This document shows, piece after piece, positions 45,263 to 56,263 of a stretch of 64,000 bases of DNA. The DNA is from Sepiola atlantica. Taxonomy: Eukaryota; Mollusca; Cephalopoda; Sepiida; Sepiolidae. A program made the translations under genes and the position numbers. The DNA lies in NCBI GenBank assembly GCA_963556195.1, contig OY744517.1, forward strand, positions 146,652,882 through 146,716,881, written 5' to 3'. The notes under the pieces are model-generated. The model was not told where the DNA came from, did not search any database, and saw nothing but the letters and a program-made list of their open reading frames with translations. Every line of letters starts with the position of its first letter. Position 1 is the stretch's first letter.

Positions 45263-45271
<9 letters not shown>

Positions 45272-45525
45272 TATTTTTATTTACGCAGACATGTATAAAA
45301 TCTGCGACACTGGCATGTCGATGTTATCGATCAACAGTTATTATAAACTGAGATCTTAACCTTAGATCATATTTGGAAATTCTTTGCAAATATGATCTAA
45401 GGTTAAGATCGGATTCTAACTCTGCCTGATGAGATCTCAGTTTATAGTAACTGTTGATCGATAACATCGACATGCCAGTGTCGCAGATTTTGTACATGTC
45501 TGTGTAAATAAAAATAATCATATAT
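45263..45525. mobile_element. Foldback element with ~90-bp arms
   Basis: Left arm (TATATATGATTATTTTTATT, TTACGCAGACATGTA, GACATCGATAACATCGA-type words, AACTGAGATCT) is mirrored to about 45433-45525 with a few mismatches. An inner pair (TAACCTTAGATCATATTTG and its complement) folds again. A deleted relative sits at 53473-53570. Confidence 0.8.
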
Positions 45526-45592
45526 AAAATTTTTATAAACCCGGTTTAAATTCTTTGGATTACTACCCTGTGGATGTTTTACCTGGATTAAT

Positions 45593-45624
<32 letters not shown>

Positions 45625-45640
45625 TATACATATACAATAT
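45526..45640 (+). repeat. Companion repeat with AT/ATT runs
   Basis: AAACCCGGTTTAAATTCTTT, GGATTACTACCCTGTGGATG and ACCTGGATTA, then ATT and AT runs. The same series follows the relative of the foldback at 53571-53691, so the two parts form one composite repeat. Confidence 0.65.
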
Positions 45641-45895
45641 TTATAAATAAATATTAAATTATTTATAGTAGTTATAACTTATATATATACGTGTCCAAAT
45701 TCTAGCATATATTATATATTAAATAGTTTTTAATGCCAATACGTAGTTAAAGTAAAATAAATTGGTTTGGACTATTAAAAGAATTTCCAACGCTATTGAT
45801 GATGTTTAACCATTCATTTTTTTTCATGATCGCTTATGTTTGAATTAATGTTTTGAAATGTTTTTCTTTTGATAATGTGAAAATCCTGTGCTTAA
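45641..45895. other. Unassigned stretch
   Basis: Short AT-rich stretch without recognised features. Confidence 0.4.
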
Positions 45896-45907
45896 TCGAT
45901 AGTAGTA

Positions 45908-46186
45908 GAGATTTATCTTCCTTCCCACAGCGGTAAGATGTGACACAAGGTCGGGAAAATGGGATTTGAAAAGCCAGCGCCCGAGAAGGTGAGCACTCTG
46001 GCCTACAAAAAAATGCCTGGGCAGCCCTGTCGGCATTCCCCGGTAGGGGCGTTTCAGGCAGTAAGCGATAAACTTACTCCACCCCAAAGAGGGGAGGCAA
46101 AGCCTGGGACAGTGGACCTCTTAGAACTGCACAGAACAAACCCACAGACAGGCGGAAGCAAGACCCGAAGGCCAAGACGATACCGG
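45908..46186 (-). mobile_element. U2-headed SINE type 1, 5'-truncated, with exact 12-bp target duplication
   Basis: Minus-strand body and part of the module, ending at ACGATACCGG (the head is lost). An exact 12-bp direct repeat TCGATAGTAGTA flanks it at 45896-45907 and 46187-46198. It is the strongest evidence in this window that the family moves by target-primed reverse transcription. Confidence 0.9.
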
Positions 46187-46198
46187 TCGATAGTAGTA

Positions 46199-46854
46199 AT
46201 CAACTGAACTTAAATAAAAAATTCATCAAGAAAATTTTGAAAAGGGGGGAATGATTAAAGCATTCAATATCAGACAAATTTATTTTAGCCATTTTAAACA
46301 TTTTCTTTATATACATGTACATGTGTGTACATATATTCATTCAAGAGAGTGCCTAAAAAGAAAAGAACTTAATTTACAAAGATAGAATATTACAAAAGGT
46401 GTGTCTAGTATGCTTAGCACATTTTTTAACCCTTAAATACTTTATTTTTTATATTAGTTTGAAAATGTGAAAAACATTTTATAGGGGAAATATAAAGTAG
46501 TATAAATGATTTTTGAAAAAAAAAATAATTATTGAACAAAAATAAATGATGTTGCAAATGTGCAACAAATTGCATAAAATTTTACATGTATACACTACAA
46601 TATATGCATCTAAATAATCATAATACACTAGAGAATCATAAAATAATTTTTACTTACCATTATAATGACCAGATTTGAAAATTTTGGCTCTTGAATTAGG
46701 CAGATGATACACTGATGACACTCGCCCGTGACATCGAAGATACTTATTACCTATTTAGCGAGTGTGTTGATTCAACATCATACTAATACCTACTCACACT
46801 TGCCAACATGCTCGTTGCAGATGTGAGACAATTCATATAAGCTGCTACAGGTTA
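46199..46854. other. Unassigned stretch
   Basis: AT-rich. No gene or named repeat. Confidence 0.4.
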
Positions 46855-47685
46855 ATTAAAAAAAAATGTTAGGTTTCCTAGGGATCTTTTCTAAATAGTC
46901 TTTTACCCCCTCTTTTTAAAAATCATTCAAAAAAATGTTAGATTTCCTAGGGATCTTTTCTAAATAGTCTTTTGCCCCCTCTTTTTAAAAATCATTCAAA
47001 AAAATGTTAGATTTCCTAGGGATCTTTTCTAAATAGTCTTTTACTCCCTCTTTTTAAAAATCATTCAAAAAAATGTTAGATTTCCTAGGGATCTTTTCTA
47101 AATAGTCTTTTACCCCCTCTTTTTAAAAATCATTCAAAAAAATGTTAGATTTCCTAGGGATTTTTTCTAAATAGTCTTTTACCCCCTCTTTTTAAAAATC
47201 ATTCAAAAAAATGTTAGGTTTCCTAGGGATCTTTTCTAAATAGTCTTTTACCCCCTCTTTTTAAAAATAATTAAAAAAATGTTAGATTTCCTAGGGATCT
47301 TTTCTAAATAGTCTTTTACCCCCTCTTTTTAAAAATAATTAAAAAAATGTTAGATTTCCTAGGGATCTTTTCTAAATAGTCTTTTACCCCCTCTTTTTAA
47401 AAATAATTCAAAAAAAATGTTAGATTTCCTAGGGATCTTTTCTAAAGTCTTTTACCCCCTCTTTTTAAAAATCATTCAAAAAAATGTTAGGTTTCCTAGG
47501 GATCTTTTCTAAATAGTCTTTTACCCCCTCTTTTTAAAAATAATTAAAAAAATGTTAGATTTCCTAGGGATCTTTTCTAAATAGTCTTTTACCCCCTCTT
47601 TTTAAAAATCATTCAAAAAAATGTTAGGTTTCCTAGGGATCTTTTCTAAATAGTCTTTTGCCTCCTTTTTTAAAAAATCATTCAC
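46855..47685. repeat. 69-bp tandem repeat, 12 copies
   Basis: The unit carries ATGTTAG(A/G)TTTCCTAGGG, ATCTTTTCTAAATAGTCTTT and CCCCCTCTTTTTAAAAATCA. Starts are 69 bp apart at the left, with small indels later. Variants with AATTA for TCATTC and GGTTT for GATTT alternate, which hints at block duplication. Confidence 0.95.
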
Positions 47686-48304
47686 TACAGAGATTATCTG
47701 TGTCTGGAGTTGCCACATTCTGATCATTTAAATTCCAAGATTTAAACATATCATATGTTTAATTATGATATCTTGGCAGTTTAGCATTTATAGTCCGATC
47801 AGTACATCTGTAAAATCACATAATATTGTCGTTGAAAAAAAAAAAAAAAGAATACTACTTCTAGGCTCTTATAAAAGAAAAACCAACATGCAATGGCAGT
47901 TTGTGAAAAATAATTTTTTTTTTTAGTGGGGGGGGGGGGGGGGGAGATTAATTTTAATTTTATTCTCCATTTTGTATTACGGTCACTGTCTGTGAACGTA
48001 TCCTTTGTCAGTGGCTGGTATGTTCAGGAATGACAGTAGTGTATTAACTGATCCTGCTGCAGCTACAAAGAAAAGAGCCGTGTTTAGGTTTCTCGCACAT
48101 GCATACCATCTTCCGTCCTCCTTCATCTTCTGACGGTTACTCATTAGCTCTCATCTTACTTAGGCAACTCAAGTGCTCCTTTGACTTTGCTAGCTACCTG
48201 GTTTCTTCTTTCAACCCTGTACAAGGCTACCAGCTCAGAGCACTCCTCTCCAAACCTTCCATATCTAACATTGTAACGCTTTTTACTTCTACTACATGTT
48301 TAAG

Positions 48305-48305
<1 letters not shown>
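47686..48305. other. Unassigned stretch with a poly-G run
   Basis: A poly-A run at about 47837 and a poly-G run of about 16 at 47929-47944. The Ser/Leu-rich frame from 48099 runs into the microsatellite and has no known domain. Confidence 0.4.
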
Positions 48306-48368
<63 letters not shown>

Positions 48369-48369
48369 C
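48306..48369. repeat. (TTA)n microsatellite
   Basis: About 20 ATT/TTA units. Confidence 0.95.
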
Positions 48370-48719
48370 ATCATTTTCAGTGATTACTCACTGGCAATAA
48401 CAAGTGGTGTTCCCTAGAGTCTAGTGACAACAAATCTCCCCAGATTTCCAGTACTCTCTATCTCTTTTGATGTGGCAAATCTTTTTATGTTATCGTAACA
48501 GCCGTTTAGTATTGATTTCTTGCTGATACCAACCATTAGCTTTCTCTGGAATTTTAATGCTAATAAGCCTCCCCAATGTTCTAGTATTCTCTGCACCCTT
48601 CCAGTGGATGTCTGGATGGTGGTCTTTCTCTTCGGTCTTTCCATTTTCCTGCAAAATCCCAAACAAAAAACAACAATTTCCTTCCCTCTCCTCTCTTTCC
48701 TCTCTCCCTCCCTTCCCTC
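48370..48719. other. Unassigned stretch
   Basis: Pyrimidine-rich toward its right end. The minus-strand frame 48414-48662 shows no known domain. Confidence 0.35.
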
Positions 48720-49374
48720 AACAAAACACCATGAATAAATACTTGAACATATAAAGAACTTGAAGCATAAAAACTTTTGCCAAAATGAGCGGATTCGGCA
48801 TTAAATCACCCGAAAAGGGTTGTTATGCCGTAAAACAACCAAACAAAACACCATGAATAAATACTTTTGCCAAAATGACCGGATTCGGCATTAAATAACC
48901 TGAAAAGGGTTGATATGTAGTAAAACAAAACAACCAAACCAAACACCATGAATAAATACTTGAACATATAAAGAACTTGAAGCATAAAAACTTTTGCCAA
49001 AATGAGCGGATTCGGCATTAAATCACCCGAAAAGGGTTGTTATGCCGTAAAACAACCAAACAAAACACCATGAATAAAAACTTTTGCCAAAATGACCGGA
49101 TTCGGCATTAAATCACCCGAAAAGGGTTGTTATGCCGTAAAACAACCAAACCAAACACCATGAATAAATACTTTTGCCAAAATGACCGGATTCGGCATTA
49201 AATAACCTGAAAAGGGTTGATATGTAGTAAAACAAAACAACCAAACCAAACACCATGAATAAATACTTGAACATATAAAGAACTTGAAACATTCATTTTT
49301 TTTACCAAAATGACTGGATTCAGCATTAAATAACCCGAAAAGGGTTGATATTCTATAAAACAAAACAACCAATC
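48720..49374. repeat. Complex tandem repeat, six units
   Basis: Each unit begins CACCATGAATAAATAC, has CTTTTGCCAAAATGA(G/C)CGGA and TTCGGCATTAAAT, then CCGAAAAGGGTTG and ends AAAACAACCAAAC. Units with an extra AACATATAAAGAACTTGAAG block alternate with units lacking it. The hydrophobic minus-strand frames here are by-products of the repeat. Confidence 0.9.
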
Positions 49375-51934
49375 TCTTCCGATCTTTCTGTCTTAATCTA
49401 TCTATAACTCTGTCTATAGATATATCTATCTTACTCTATTCCTATCTCCCCCCCTCACACACACACAAAAACACTTTTATTCTATATTCATTTTCATAAG
49501 TCAATTTGTTAAGAATACATTTTTATATCTGATTCATAATTATAGAATTGTTTGTTATGAATATTTTGTTTGTTTTTTCAAAACGAAAAAATCATAAATT
49601 TCTTACATGTTTGCTTTTAGCATTACAGACTTTTCATGTTATTGTTTTTATGATTTACTATATTCAAATACTTGAGCCGTTGACAAATATATATCACCTT
49701 GTTATTTCACTGTTATTCATACAAGCATTACTTTATATAAAAATCTCCTTTTTCTAGTTATGGAAGACTCTACTAACCTATAATTGTGTAGGTTTCTCCA
49801 GTCTAATAATATGTAACCAGTAGTGACAATGTGCTCTTTCTATATAATTAGGTATCTCAAACCGAAATTTTATTTTCAATATATCTAACAACTTTTAATG
49901 TAGGCACATATATCTTTGCAAAATATAAACAATGGTACCAAATTTATTTTGGTAGCTCAATTATCCACCGAATTATGACCATTCAAAGTTTGTTGGGAAT
50001 TAGAAAATTTGCCGTCTCATGTGCTATTGGTTCGGAAGTCAATTTTCACAGTGTATAACTAAAAATGCAAAAATCCTACAAATATAATGTCATCTTGTGG
50101 TAAATAAAAACTGATCATAATGGAAGCAATAATTATTAGATCAAACCAGCCTAAACATTGGACAAAATCCTATTACCCACTTGATAAAACACAACTCAGA
50201 CTGTTCATATAAGATTCATTTTAACAGCTAACACATTGAAACTTTTTAATATGATTGATAAGCACATTAAAGATTATAATAGCAAATCAATAAAAAAAAC
50301 TCAGATTTGGAACATGAAAAAAAAAAGCATACGGAAACACAATTTGTTAATAGGGCAAAAAATTAATTCGCTAGTTTTCAACTTGGATTTTTTTTTGCGA
50401 AAGACAACTTGAAAGCTTATATTAAGCCCACCATATTGACGAGTGGCTCTTTTTTCTTTAAGATGGGACTATTTTCATATGCGTAGAGATACACAACATC
50501 GCATACACCAAATTTAAAAACACCAGCATTAAAAATAAATTGCCCGTCACCAAAAATAGTAACCAAACTTAAAGCAGCCTGAAAAAAAAAATATATATAT
50601 TAACGACACAAGATAAAGGGGTGTACATTTATAAAGAGAAAATATTAAATTCTGTTTACACCCAAATTTTATCAAAATAATCCAAAAAATAAATTAGATA
50701 TTGCAAGTCGAAATTGAAGGGAATTTCACTTTGTTTACCTGTTTTTTTTTCCACTGGTTTGTGCTACCTACTATAAATCTCAATCTCCTATCCTAGTCTT
50801 TTCCTTTGCTTTCCTTCTGCTGCTGGCTTTTTCTCAACACTCATATTTTCTTTTCTTTTTCTTCTCTTTCTCTACCTGACACATTTCTGGACAACTGTCT
50901 TAGCATCACTTATACATTTTATATTCTATGCCTTTGCTTCTATTGTCACTGGTGGTTTAATATTATTAGACAGTGTTAGTGTCCACTGTTCAGGATACAT
51001 GGATAAACATTATACATTATTATGGTAAAACTAATTAATTAAAGAGTCTGGTTTCCATAAACACTTGTAAGAATTAATAAACCTATTTATTGTTCATTGC
51101 TAAAGAAATGATAAATCTTTTATTTAACTTGTGAGCATTTGTTTTTACAAACATTTCTTAATCAAAATATTTTATTTTTTTATAAAAATGTTCTAAAAAT
51201 TCAAATTTTATAAAAGCAACTTTTATCTAAGCAGGAAGATTAAATTATGTTTTCCTGATGTATATGTTATTTGAAATGTTTTATTCTCTTCATTAAATAA
51301 TTTTTGTGATGAAGCCTTTTTCTCTTTAATAATTTTTTTCTTTTTGTGTGGACCTAGTGTATTTTCAGCAGCCTAGCATTGAAAGGAACATCTTTTGGCA
51401 TGACACCATTTTTGATGTCTCTCAAAATGCCAAATGTATACAAAAGAATAGAACACATATTTTCAAATTAAAATTACATTTTACCCATTAAGAAAATCCA
51501 AAACAATTCTTACAAAAAAAATAAAATTATTTTTTACAAAAATTTTTTAAAATTTCTTACAAAAAAATAAATATTTGTAAATTTTATATCTTGAAAAATT
51601 CTTAAAAGCACAATAAAGATTCATGCTAGAAGTCGTTCCTTTCATAGATAAAAAAATGTGGTGCCAAATTTATACTTGATCCGTTTTTGTTAATTGTAAC
51701 TTTTTCATAAGTTCATTGAGATTGTCTTCTGTGAAGTATGACTTTGTATATTGATCTTGCAATATTTGATATGATGTAAATAATTTATATATTGAAAAAG
51801 CAAAAAAAAAAAAAAATTCACTATTTTTTTTCAGTTTAATTCAGTGAATATTTTTTGTTATTTGTTTTTAAATTAATTAATTGTATCCATAGAAATTCTA
51901 TGGAAATTGGAGTGGACCAGCTTTTTGTTCATAG
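49375..51934. other. Long AT-rich non-coding stretch
   Basis: 2.5 kb with no recognised gene. A CA-rich run is at about 49457-49470. The hydrophobic frame at 49548-49757 is low-complexity and unsupported. Confidence 0.4.
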
Positions 51935-51990
51935 ACCATTTGTATGCTCTCTAAGCTACATAGAGGCTTCCGCGTTTCATCGCATTTAAT
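51935..51990 (-). repeat. Scrap of the foldback repeat seen at 58778
   Basis: CTAAGCTACATAGAGGCTTC then CGCGTTTCATCG matches the arm of the foldback at 58778-59030. Confidence 0.5.
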
Positions 51991-52119
51991 AAAAATAACT
52001 GAATTTACAAAATAATTTAAGTAGTTTTAAGACAGAAATAAAATTATTCTTACAACTTTATAATTTGGTATACAAAGAAAATAAGAGATAAAAATTGATT
52101 TAAATATTTATATATATAT

Positions 52120-53441
52120 ATAAAAAGTATCTGACCATTATTTTTTTTTCGTGCAAAATAGAGACATTAGAGAGGCACCTCTCTACACAGTGAGGGAAGA
52201 CATCTTCATGCGCATGTGTGAATTTTATCACCGCCTTCCTGCGCGTTAGTCGTTGCCTGTCGGTCGCTAAATGAGGTGCTACACAACGTGTTCATCGGAT
52301 TACCGATTCTCTCAAGATGACTGAACGTGTTGAGCAAAGGTACTGCATCAAATTTTGTCAAAAGCTTGGTGATTCTCAAAGCAAAACAATTCGTAAGATT
52401 CAGCAGGTGTTTGGAGAAGATGCGATGGGTGTAACACAAATTAAGGAGTGGTTCAACCGATTCAAAAATGGCCGCACATCGGCAGAGAGTGACCAGCGTT
52501 CTGGCAGGCCCCCAAATTGCTCGGAGTGCAGCTGTTGTTGAGAAGGTGCAACATTTGGTGATGGAAGATTGTCGTTCAACCATGCGGGAGATCGCCCAAG
52601 AGGTCGGAGTGAGTAAAGATTCCACACATGCAATTTTGCGTGATGATTTGAACATGCACAGAGTGGCTGCAAAATTTGTGCCCAAGTTGTTGTCGCAGGA
52701 ACAGAAGGACTTTCGTTTTCAAGTTGCACAGGATCTTCTGGAAACCGCCAACGCTGATCCCTGGTTTCTGAACACCGAGATAACTGGAGATGAGTCATAG
52801 GTGTACGGGTACGACCCAGAAACAAAAAGACAATCATCGAAATGGAAGCATTCTGAGTCTCCAAGGCCAAAAAAAGCGCAACAGTTGCGAAGCAAAATCA
52901 AGATGATGCTGACTGCCTTCTTTGATATCCGTGGAATTGTGCATCACGAATACGCACCGGAAGGACAAACAGTGACAAAGGAGTACTATCAAGATGCTCT
53001 CCGGTGTCTCTGTGACGCAGTTCAGCGCAAAAGACCAGACATGTGGACGGCGAAAAACTGACAACCCCACCACGACAACACCCTCGCACATTCATCCCAA
53101 TTGATCCAACATTTCTTGGCCAAACATGGAATTCGAGTCGTTGGCCAACCTCCCTACTTTCCAGACTTGACTCTTTGCGACTTCTAGTTGTTTCGAAAAT
53201 TGAAGACACCACTGAAAGGTAACCGTTTTCAGACTAGAGAAGAGATACTGGGAACCTGAAGGCAGAGATGAAAACCATTCCAAAAGAAGACTTCCAGAGG
53301 TGTTTCCGGCAGTGGATGGATCGGTGGGTTAAATGTGTGTAAGCACAAGGGGCCACCTTTGAAGGGGATTAGGGTCCCAACATCGTCAGGTATTTGAAAT
53401 ATTTTTTCTGGCCTTAGGTTGGATACCTTTTTGACAGGCTT

Positions 53442-53445
<4 letters not shown>
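52120..53445 (+). mobile_element. mariner transposon, near full length
   Basis: About 1.33 kb, normal for mariner. The left end (AAAAAGTATCTGACCATTAT) and right end (complement CAAAAAGGTATCCAACCTAA) are imperfect inverted repeats set in (TA)n. It encloses a dead mariner transposase at 52317-53372. Confidence 0.85.
52317..53372 (+). pseudogene. mariner transposase (DD34D), inactivated
   Basis: The N-terminal part (MTERVEQRYCIKFCQKLG, VTQIKEWFNRFKNGRTS) is the mariner helix-turn-helix region. After a frameshift at about 52510 it continues REIAQEVGVSKDSTHAIL and VPKLLSQEQ. The catalytic Asp residues are seen in ITGDES, HHDN and CDF; the last two are separated by 34 residues, the DD34D spacing. 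Stops replace Trp at GDES(W)VYGYD, KN(W)QPHHDN and CDF(W)LF, and another TAA precedes AQGATFEGD. A second frameshift lies near 53255. A cut-and-paste enzyme once, now dead. Confidence 0.9.
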
Positions 53446-53472
<27 letters not shown>

Positions 53473-53485
<13 letters not shown>

Positions 53486-53654
53486 AGATATGATTATTTT
53501 TTTATTTACACAGGCATGTACAAAATCTGCTACACTGTCTGTGTAAATAAAAAAATAATTATATATAAAAGCTCTATTTGATATTGAGCACATTTTATAA
53601 GCCCGGTTGAAATTCTTTGGATTCCTATCCTGTGGATGTTTACCTTGCCTGGAT

Positions 53655-53691
<37 letters not shown>
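53473..53691 (+). repeat. Deleted copy of the 45263 foldback with its companion repeat
   Basis: TGATTATTTTTTTATTTACA, CAGGCATGTACAAAATCTGC, then TCTGTGTAAATAAAAAAATA keep both outer ends of the 45263-45525 element; the middle is gone. AAGCCCGGTTGAAATTCTTT, GGATTCCTATCCTGTGGATG and a CCTGGATTATTATA end follow, then (AT)n. Confidence 0.7.
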
Positions 53692-53697
<6 letters not shown>

Positions 53698-53713
53698 AAA
53701 GAAGCTTTGAGTC

Positions 53714-53748
<35 letters not shown>

Positions 53749-54961
53749 AAAAAAAGTAAAATGCAGTTTAAATTCCCAGACAAACTAACTAAATCCAAGA
53801 TATTGCAGACTTAACATTCGTTTGAAAATTAATAAATGAAAAAATATAAGTAAAATAAAAAAATAAAAAAATAAAAAAGTGGGGTTAATTATCTAAGAGT
53901 GAAACAAAAACAGAAAACCTTAAGCGTCTAATATTAACACGGGGATCATCAGCTGTTTACCATGTAACTGTTTCGGAGATTTAAAAACAGGACAGTTTTA
54001 ATATTCATGGCTCTCCAATGGTACTGATTATACGACCATTTCCCCAATAATCAAGTGTCGAAATAGTTCAGCTTAACATATCACTAATATATACATAAAA
54101 AATAATAATAATGATAAAATGATAATAATAATATATTACCCTTAAGACTACCGTATGATATAGTAATTTGCATATCAAATAACATTAATTATAATAATAA
54201 TAAAAAAATAAAAATAATAATAATACTATCTAAACACTATATCCAAGAACCATTCTGCAATATGGTAGCTAGTAATAAAATTATATAGGAATCAAAGTTT
54301 AGGTATTTAGATCTGTATGGCTAGGTTTCCTTCCTCTTATCTAATTACTTTTCTGGTACCAAATGTACTTAAGCTTTATTTTTTATTTATTTTTTAATGC
54401 AACTTTGATTCCTATATAATTTTATTACTAGCTACCATATTGCAGAATGGTTCTTGGATATAGTGTTTAGATAGTATTATTATTATTTTTATTTTTTTTA
54501 TTATTATTATAATTAATGTTATTTGATATGCAAATTACTATATCATACGGTAGTCTTAAGGGTAATATATTATTATTATTATTTTATCATTATTATTATT
54601 TTTTATGTATATATTAATGATATGTTAAGCTGAATTATTTCGACACTTGATTATTGGGGAAATGGTCGTATAATCAGTACCATTGGAGAGCCATGAATAT
54701 TAAAACTGTCCTGTTTTTAAATCTCCGAAACAGTTACATGGTAAACAGCTGATGATCCCCGTGTTAATATTAGACGCTTAAGGTTTTCTGTTTTTGTTTC
54801 ACTCTTAGATAATTAACCCCCCTTTTTTATTTTTTTATTTTTTATTTTTTTTTATTTTACTTATATTTTTTCATTTATTAATTTTCAAACGAATGTTAAG
54901 TCTGCAATATCTTGGATTTAGTTAGTTTGTCTGGGAATTTAAACTGCATTTTACTTTTTTT

Positions 54962-54995
<34 letters not shown>

Positions 54996-55011
54996 GACTC
55001 AAAGCTTCTTT

Positions 55012-55052
<41 letters not shown>
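53658..55052. mobile_element. Giant foldback: ~610-bp arms, 101-bp loop
   Basis: Left arm 53692-54299, loop 54300-54400, right arm 54401-55018; both ends lie in (AT)n. Matching landmarks include AGTCTAAAGAAGCTTTGAGT, a long poly-A/poly-T pair, GATATTGCAGACTTAACATT and CCATATTGCAGAATGG. By eye the arms differ at only a handful of bases. No protein. The transcript would form a long double-stranded hairpin. Confidence 0.9.
53716..53746. repeat. Poly-A run in foldback arm
   Basis: About 30 A residues, mirrored by poly-T at about 54965-54992. Confidence 0.9.
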
Positions 55053-55057
<5 letters not shown>

Positions 55058-55278
55058 TTTTTTTATCTACATACGTATATATTTCATCTTTCCAGAATCA
55101 TTAGTGTAGAGATGATTATTCAATCTGGTCGCAGGATTCAAAACCCCAAAACACTTTTTAACTCAAATTCCGCTGCCTTAGCCCACACGATCACAGTGAA
55201 CAACCACATAAATAAGTGAGAGTTTTAAACCTATAATGTCGAGCTGGCGTGATAGGCAGTCGACATCAACAGTGTTCA
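55053..55278 (+). repeat. Direct repeat E, copy 1
   Basis: ATCTACATACGTATATATTT, TCATCTTTCCAGAATCATTA, AACTCAAATTCCGCTG, AGTGAGAGTTTTAAACC and AGGCAGTCGACATCAACAGT. It is about 80% like copy 2 by eye. Its hammerhead-like core has decayed (CTAATGA instead of CTGATGA on the minus strand). Confidence 0.7.
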
Positions 55279-55377
55279 ACTAATAAAGGAACATGCATTA
55301 AAGCTATGATTTTGACGGGTGTGTTAATACTACTCATTACAGTGCCCAGCCTGAAATTGGGGGCGATAAATAATTAT

Positions 55378-55605
55378 AAATATTTGTTTATCTACATACG
55401 TATACGTTTCATCCTTCTGGAATCATCAGTGTAAATATAATTATTCAATCCGATTGCAGGATTTGAAAACCCGGAACACGAGTCACGTTTTTAACTCAAA
55501 TTCTGATGTCTTAGACCATGTGGCCACAGTGAACAACATCATAAATCAGTGAGAGTTTAAAACTAATAATGCCGAGGAGGTGCGATAGGCAGTCGACATC
55601 AACAA

Positions 55606-55607
<2 letters not shown>
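55378..55607 (+). repeat. Direct repeat E, copy 2
   Basis: Same series as 55053-55278. On the minus strand it keeps CTGATGA (55423-55429), a short stem and GAAAC, followed by the self-complementary ACGTATACGT. Confidence 0.7.

Positions 55608-55651
<44 letters not shown>
55608..55651. repeat. (AT)n microsatellite
   Basis: An AT run directly after repeat E. Confidence 0.95.
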
Positions 55652-55652
<1 letters not shown>

Positions 55653-56092
55653 CTTTATAAATATTATTAGAACAATGTGTAAAACCCTTAATGATTTATG
55701 CCATTGCAGACAATGCTTGACAAGTTTTGTGAAGTTAGCGTTCACTGTCTGCAGTTTTGTGCCAAACAGAGTGTCAATATTTACCTCTCTACAAGATTGG
55801 TTTTTAATGTGGGGGAAAATCCAGCTCCCCCAAAAGTGTAATTTTGGATTGGGATAAAAATAAAAATTGTCTCAGTTTTGAAGGATTTCTATTCCTCTGA
55901 CCAATGGCAAAAGAGATATTCCACTTTGATACTTGTCCAAATGCAAAGTATTGAGTCTGTTGGAAAACTAACCTGTTCTTTTATTTAGTAGAAAAAAAAA
56001 TGACAGCTTGCAAGAATTATTGGATGGCCATACAAATATGTTCATTTGATATATAATAAGTAACAAGACTTCAAGTCTTCACGGGTCATTTA

Positions 56093-56095
<3 letters not shown>
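55652..56095. other. Unassigned stretch
   Basis: No domain recognised. The Cys-rich frame 55675-55857 is short and unsupported. CTTCACGGGTCATTTAGTG near 56080 resembles the end of repeat D. Confidence 0.35.
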
Positions 56096-56148
<53 letters not shown>

Positions 56149-56166
56149 GTATATATATATGTATAT
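56096..56166. repeat. (AT)n microsatellite with TG interruptions
   Basis: AT run broken by GTATAT steps. Confidence 0.95.
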
Positions 56167-56263
56167 TTAAAGAATTGTGGTTACCAACGCTAGTAAAAAA
56201 ACTTTTTCAATAATTATTTATTATCTTATCATTTTAACATTTGAAGTTTTTTTTAAATATAAT

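Noticed and set aside
46855..47685. Possible CRISPR-like array
   Set aside because: Units are directly joined without unique spacers, and the genome is eukaryotic.
48806..49372. Hydrophobic minus-strand proteins
   Set aside because: Produced by the tandem repeat unit. No start or family context.
49548..49757. Small membrane protein
   Set aside because: AT-rich sequence gives chance hydrophobic frames; no supporting motif or context.
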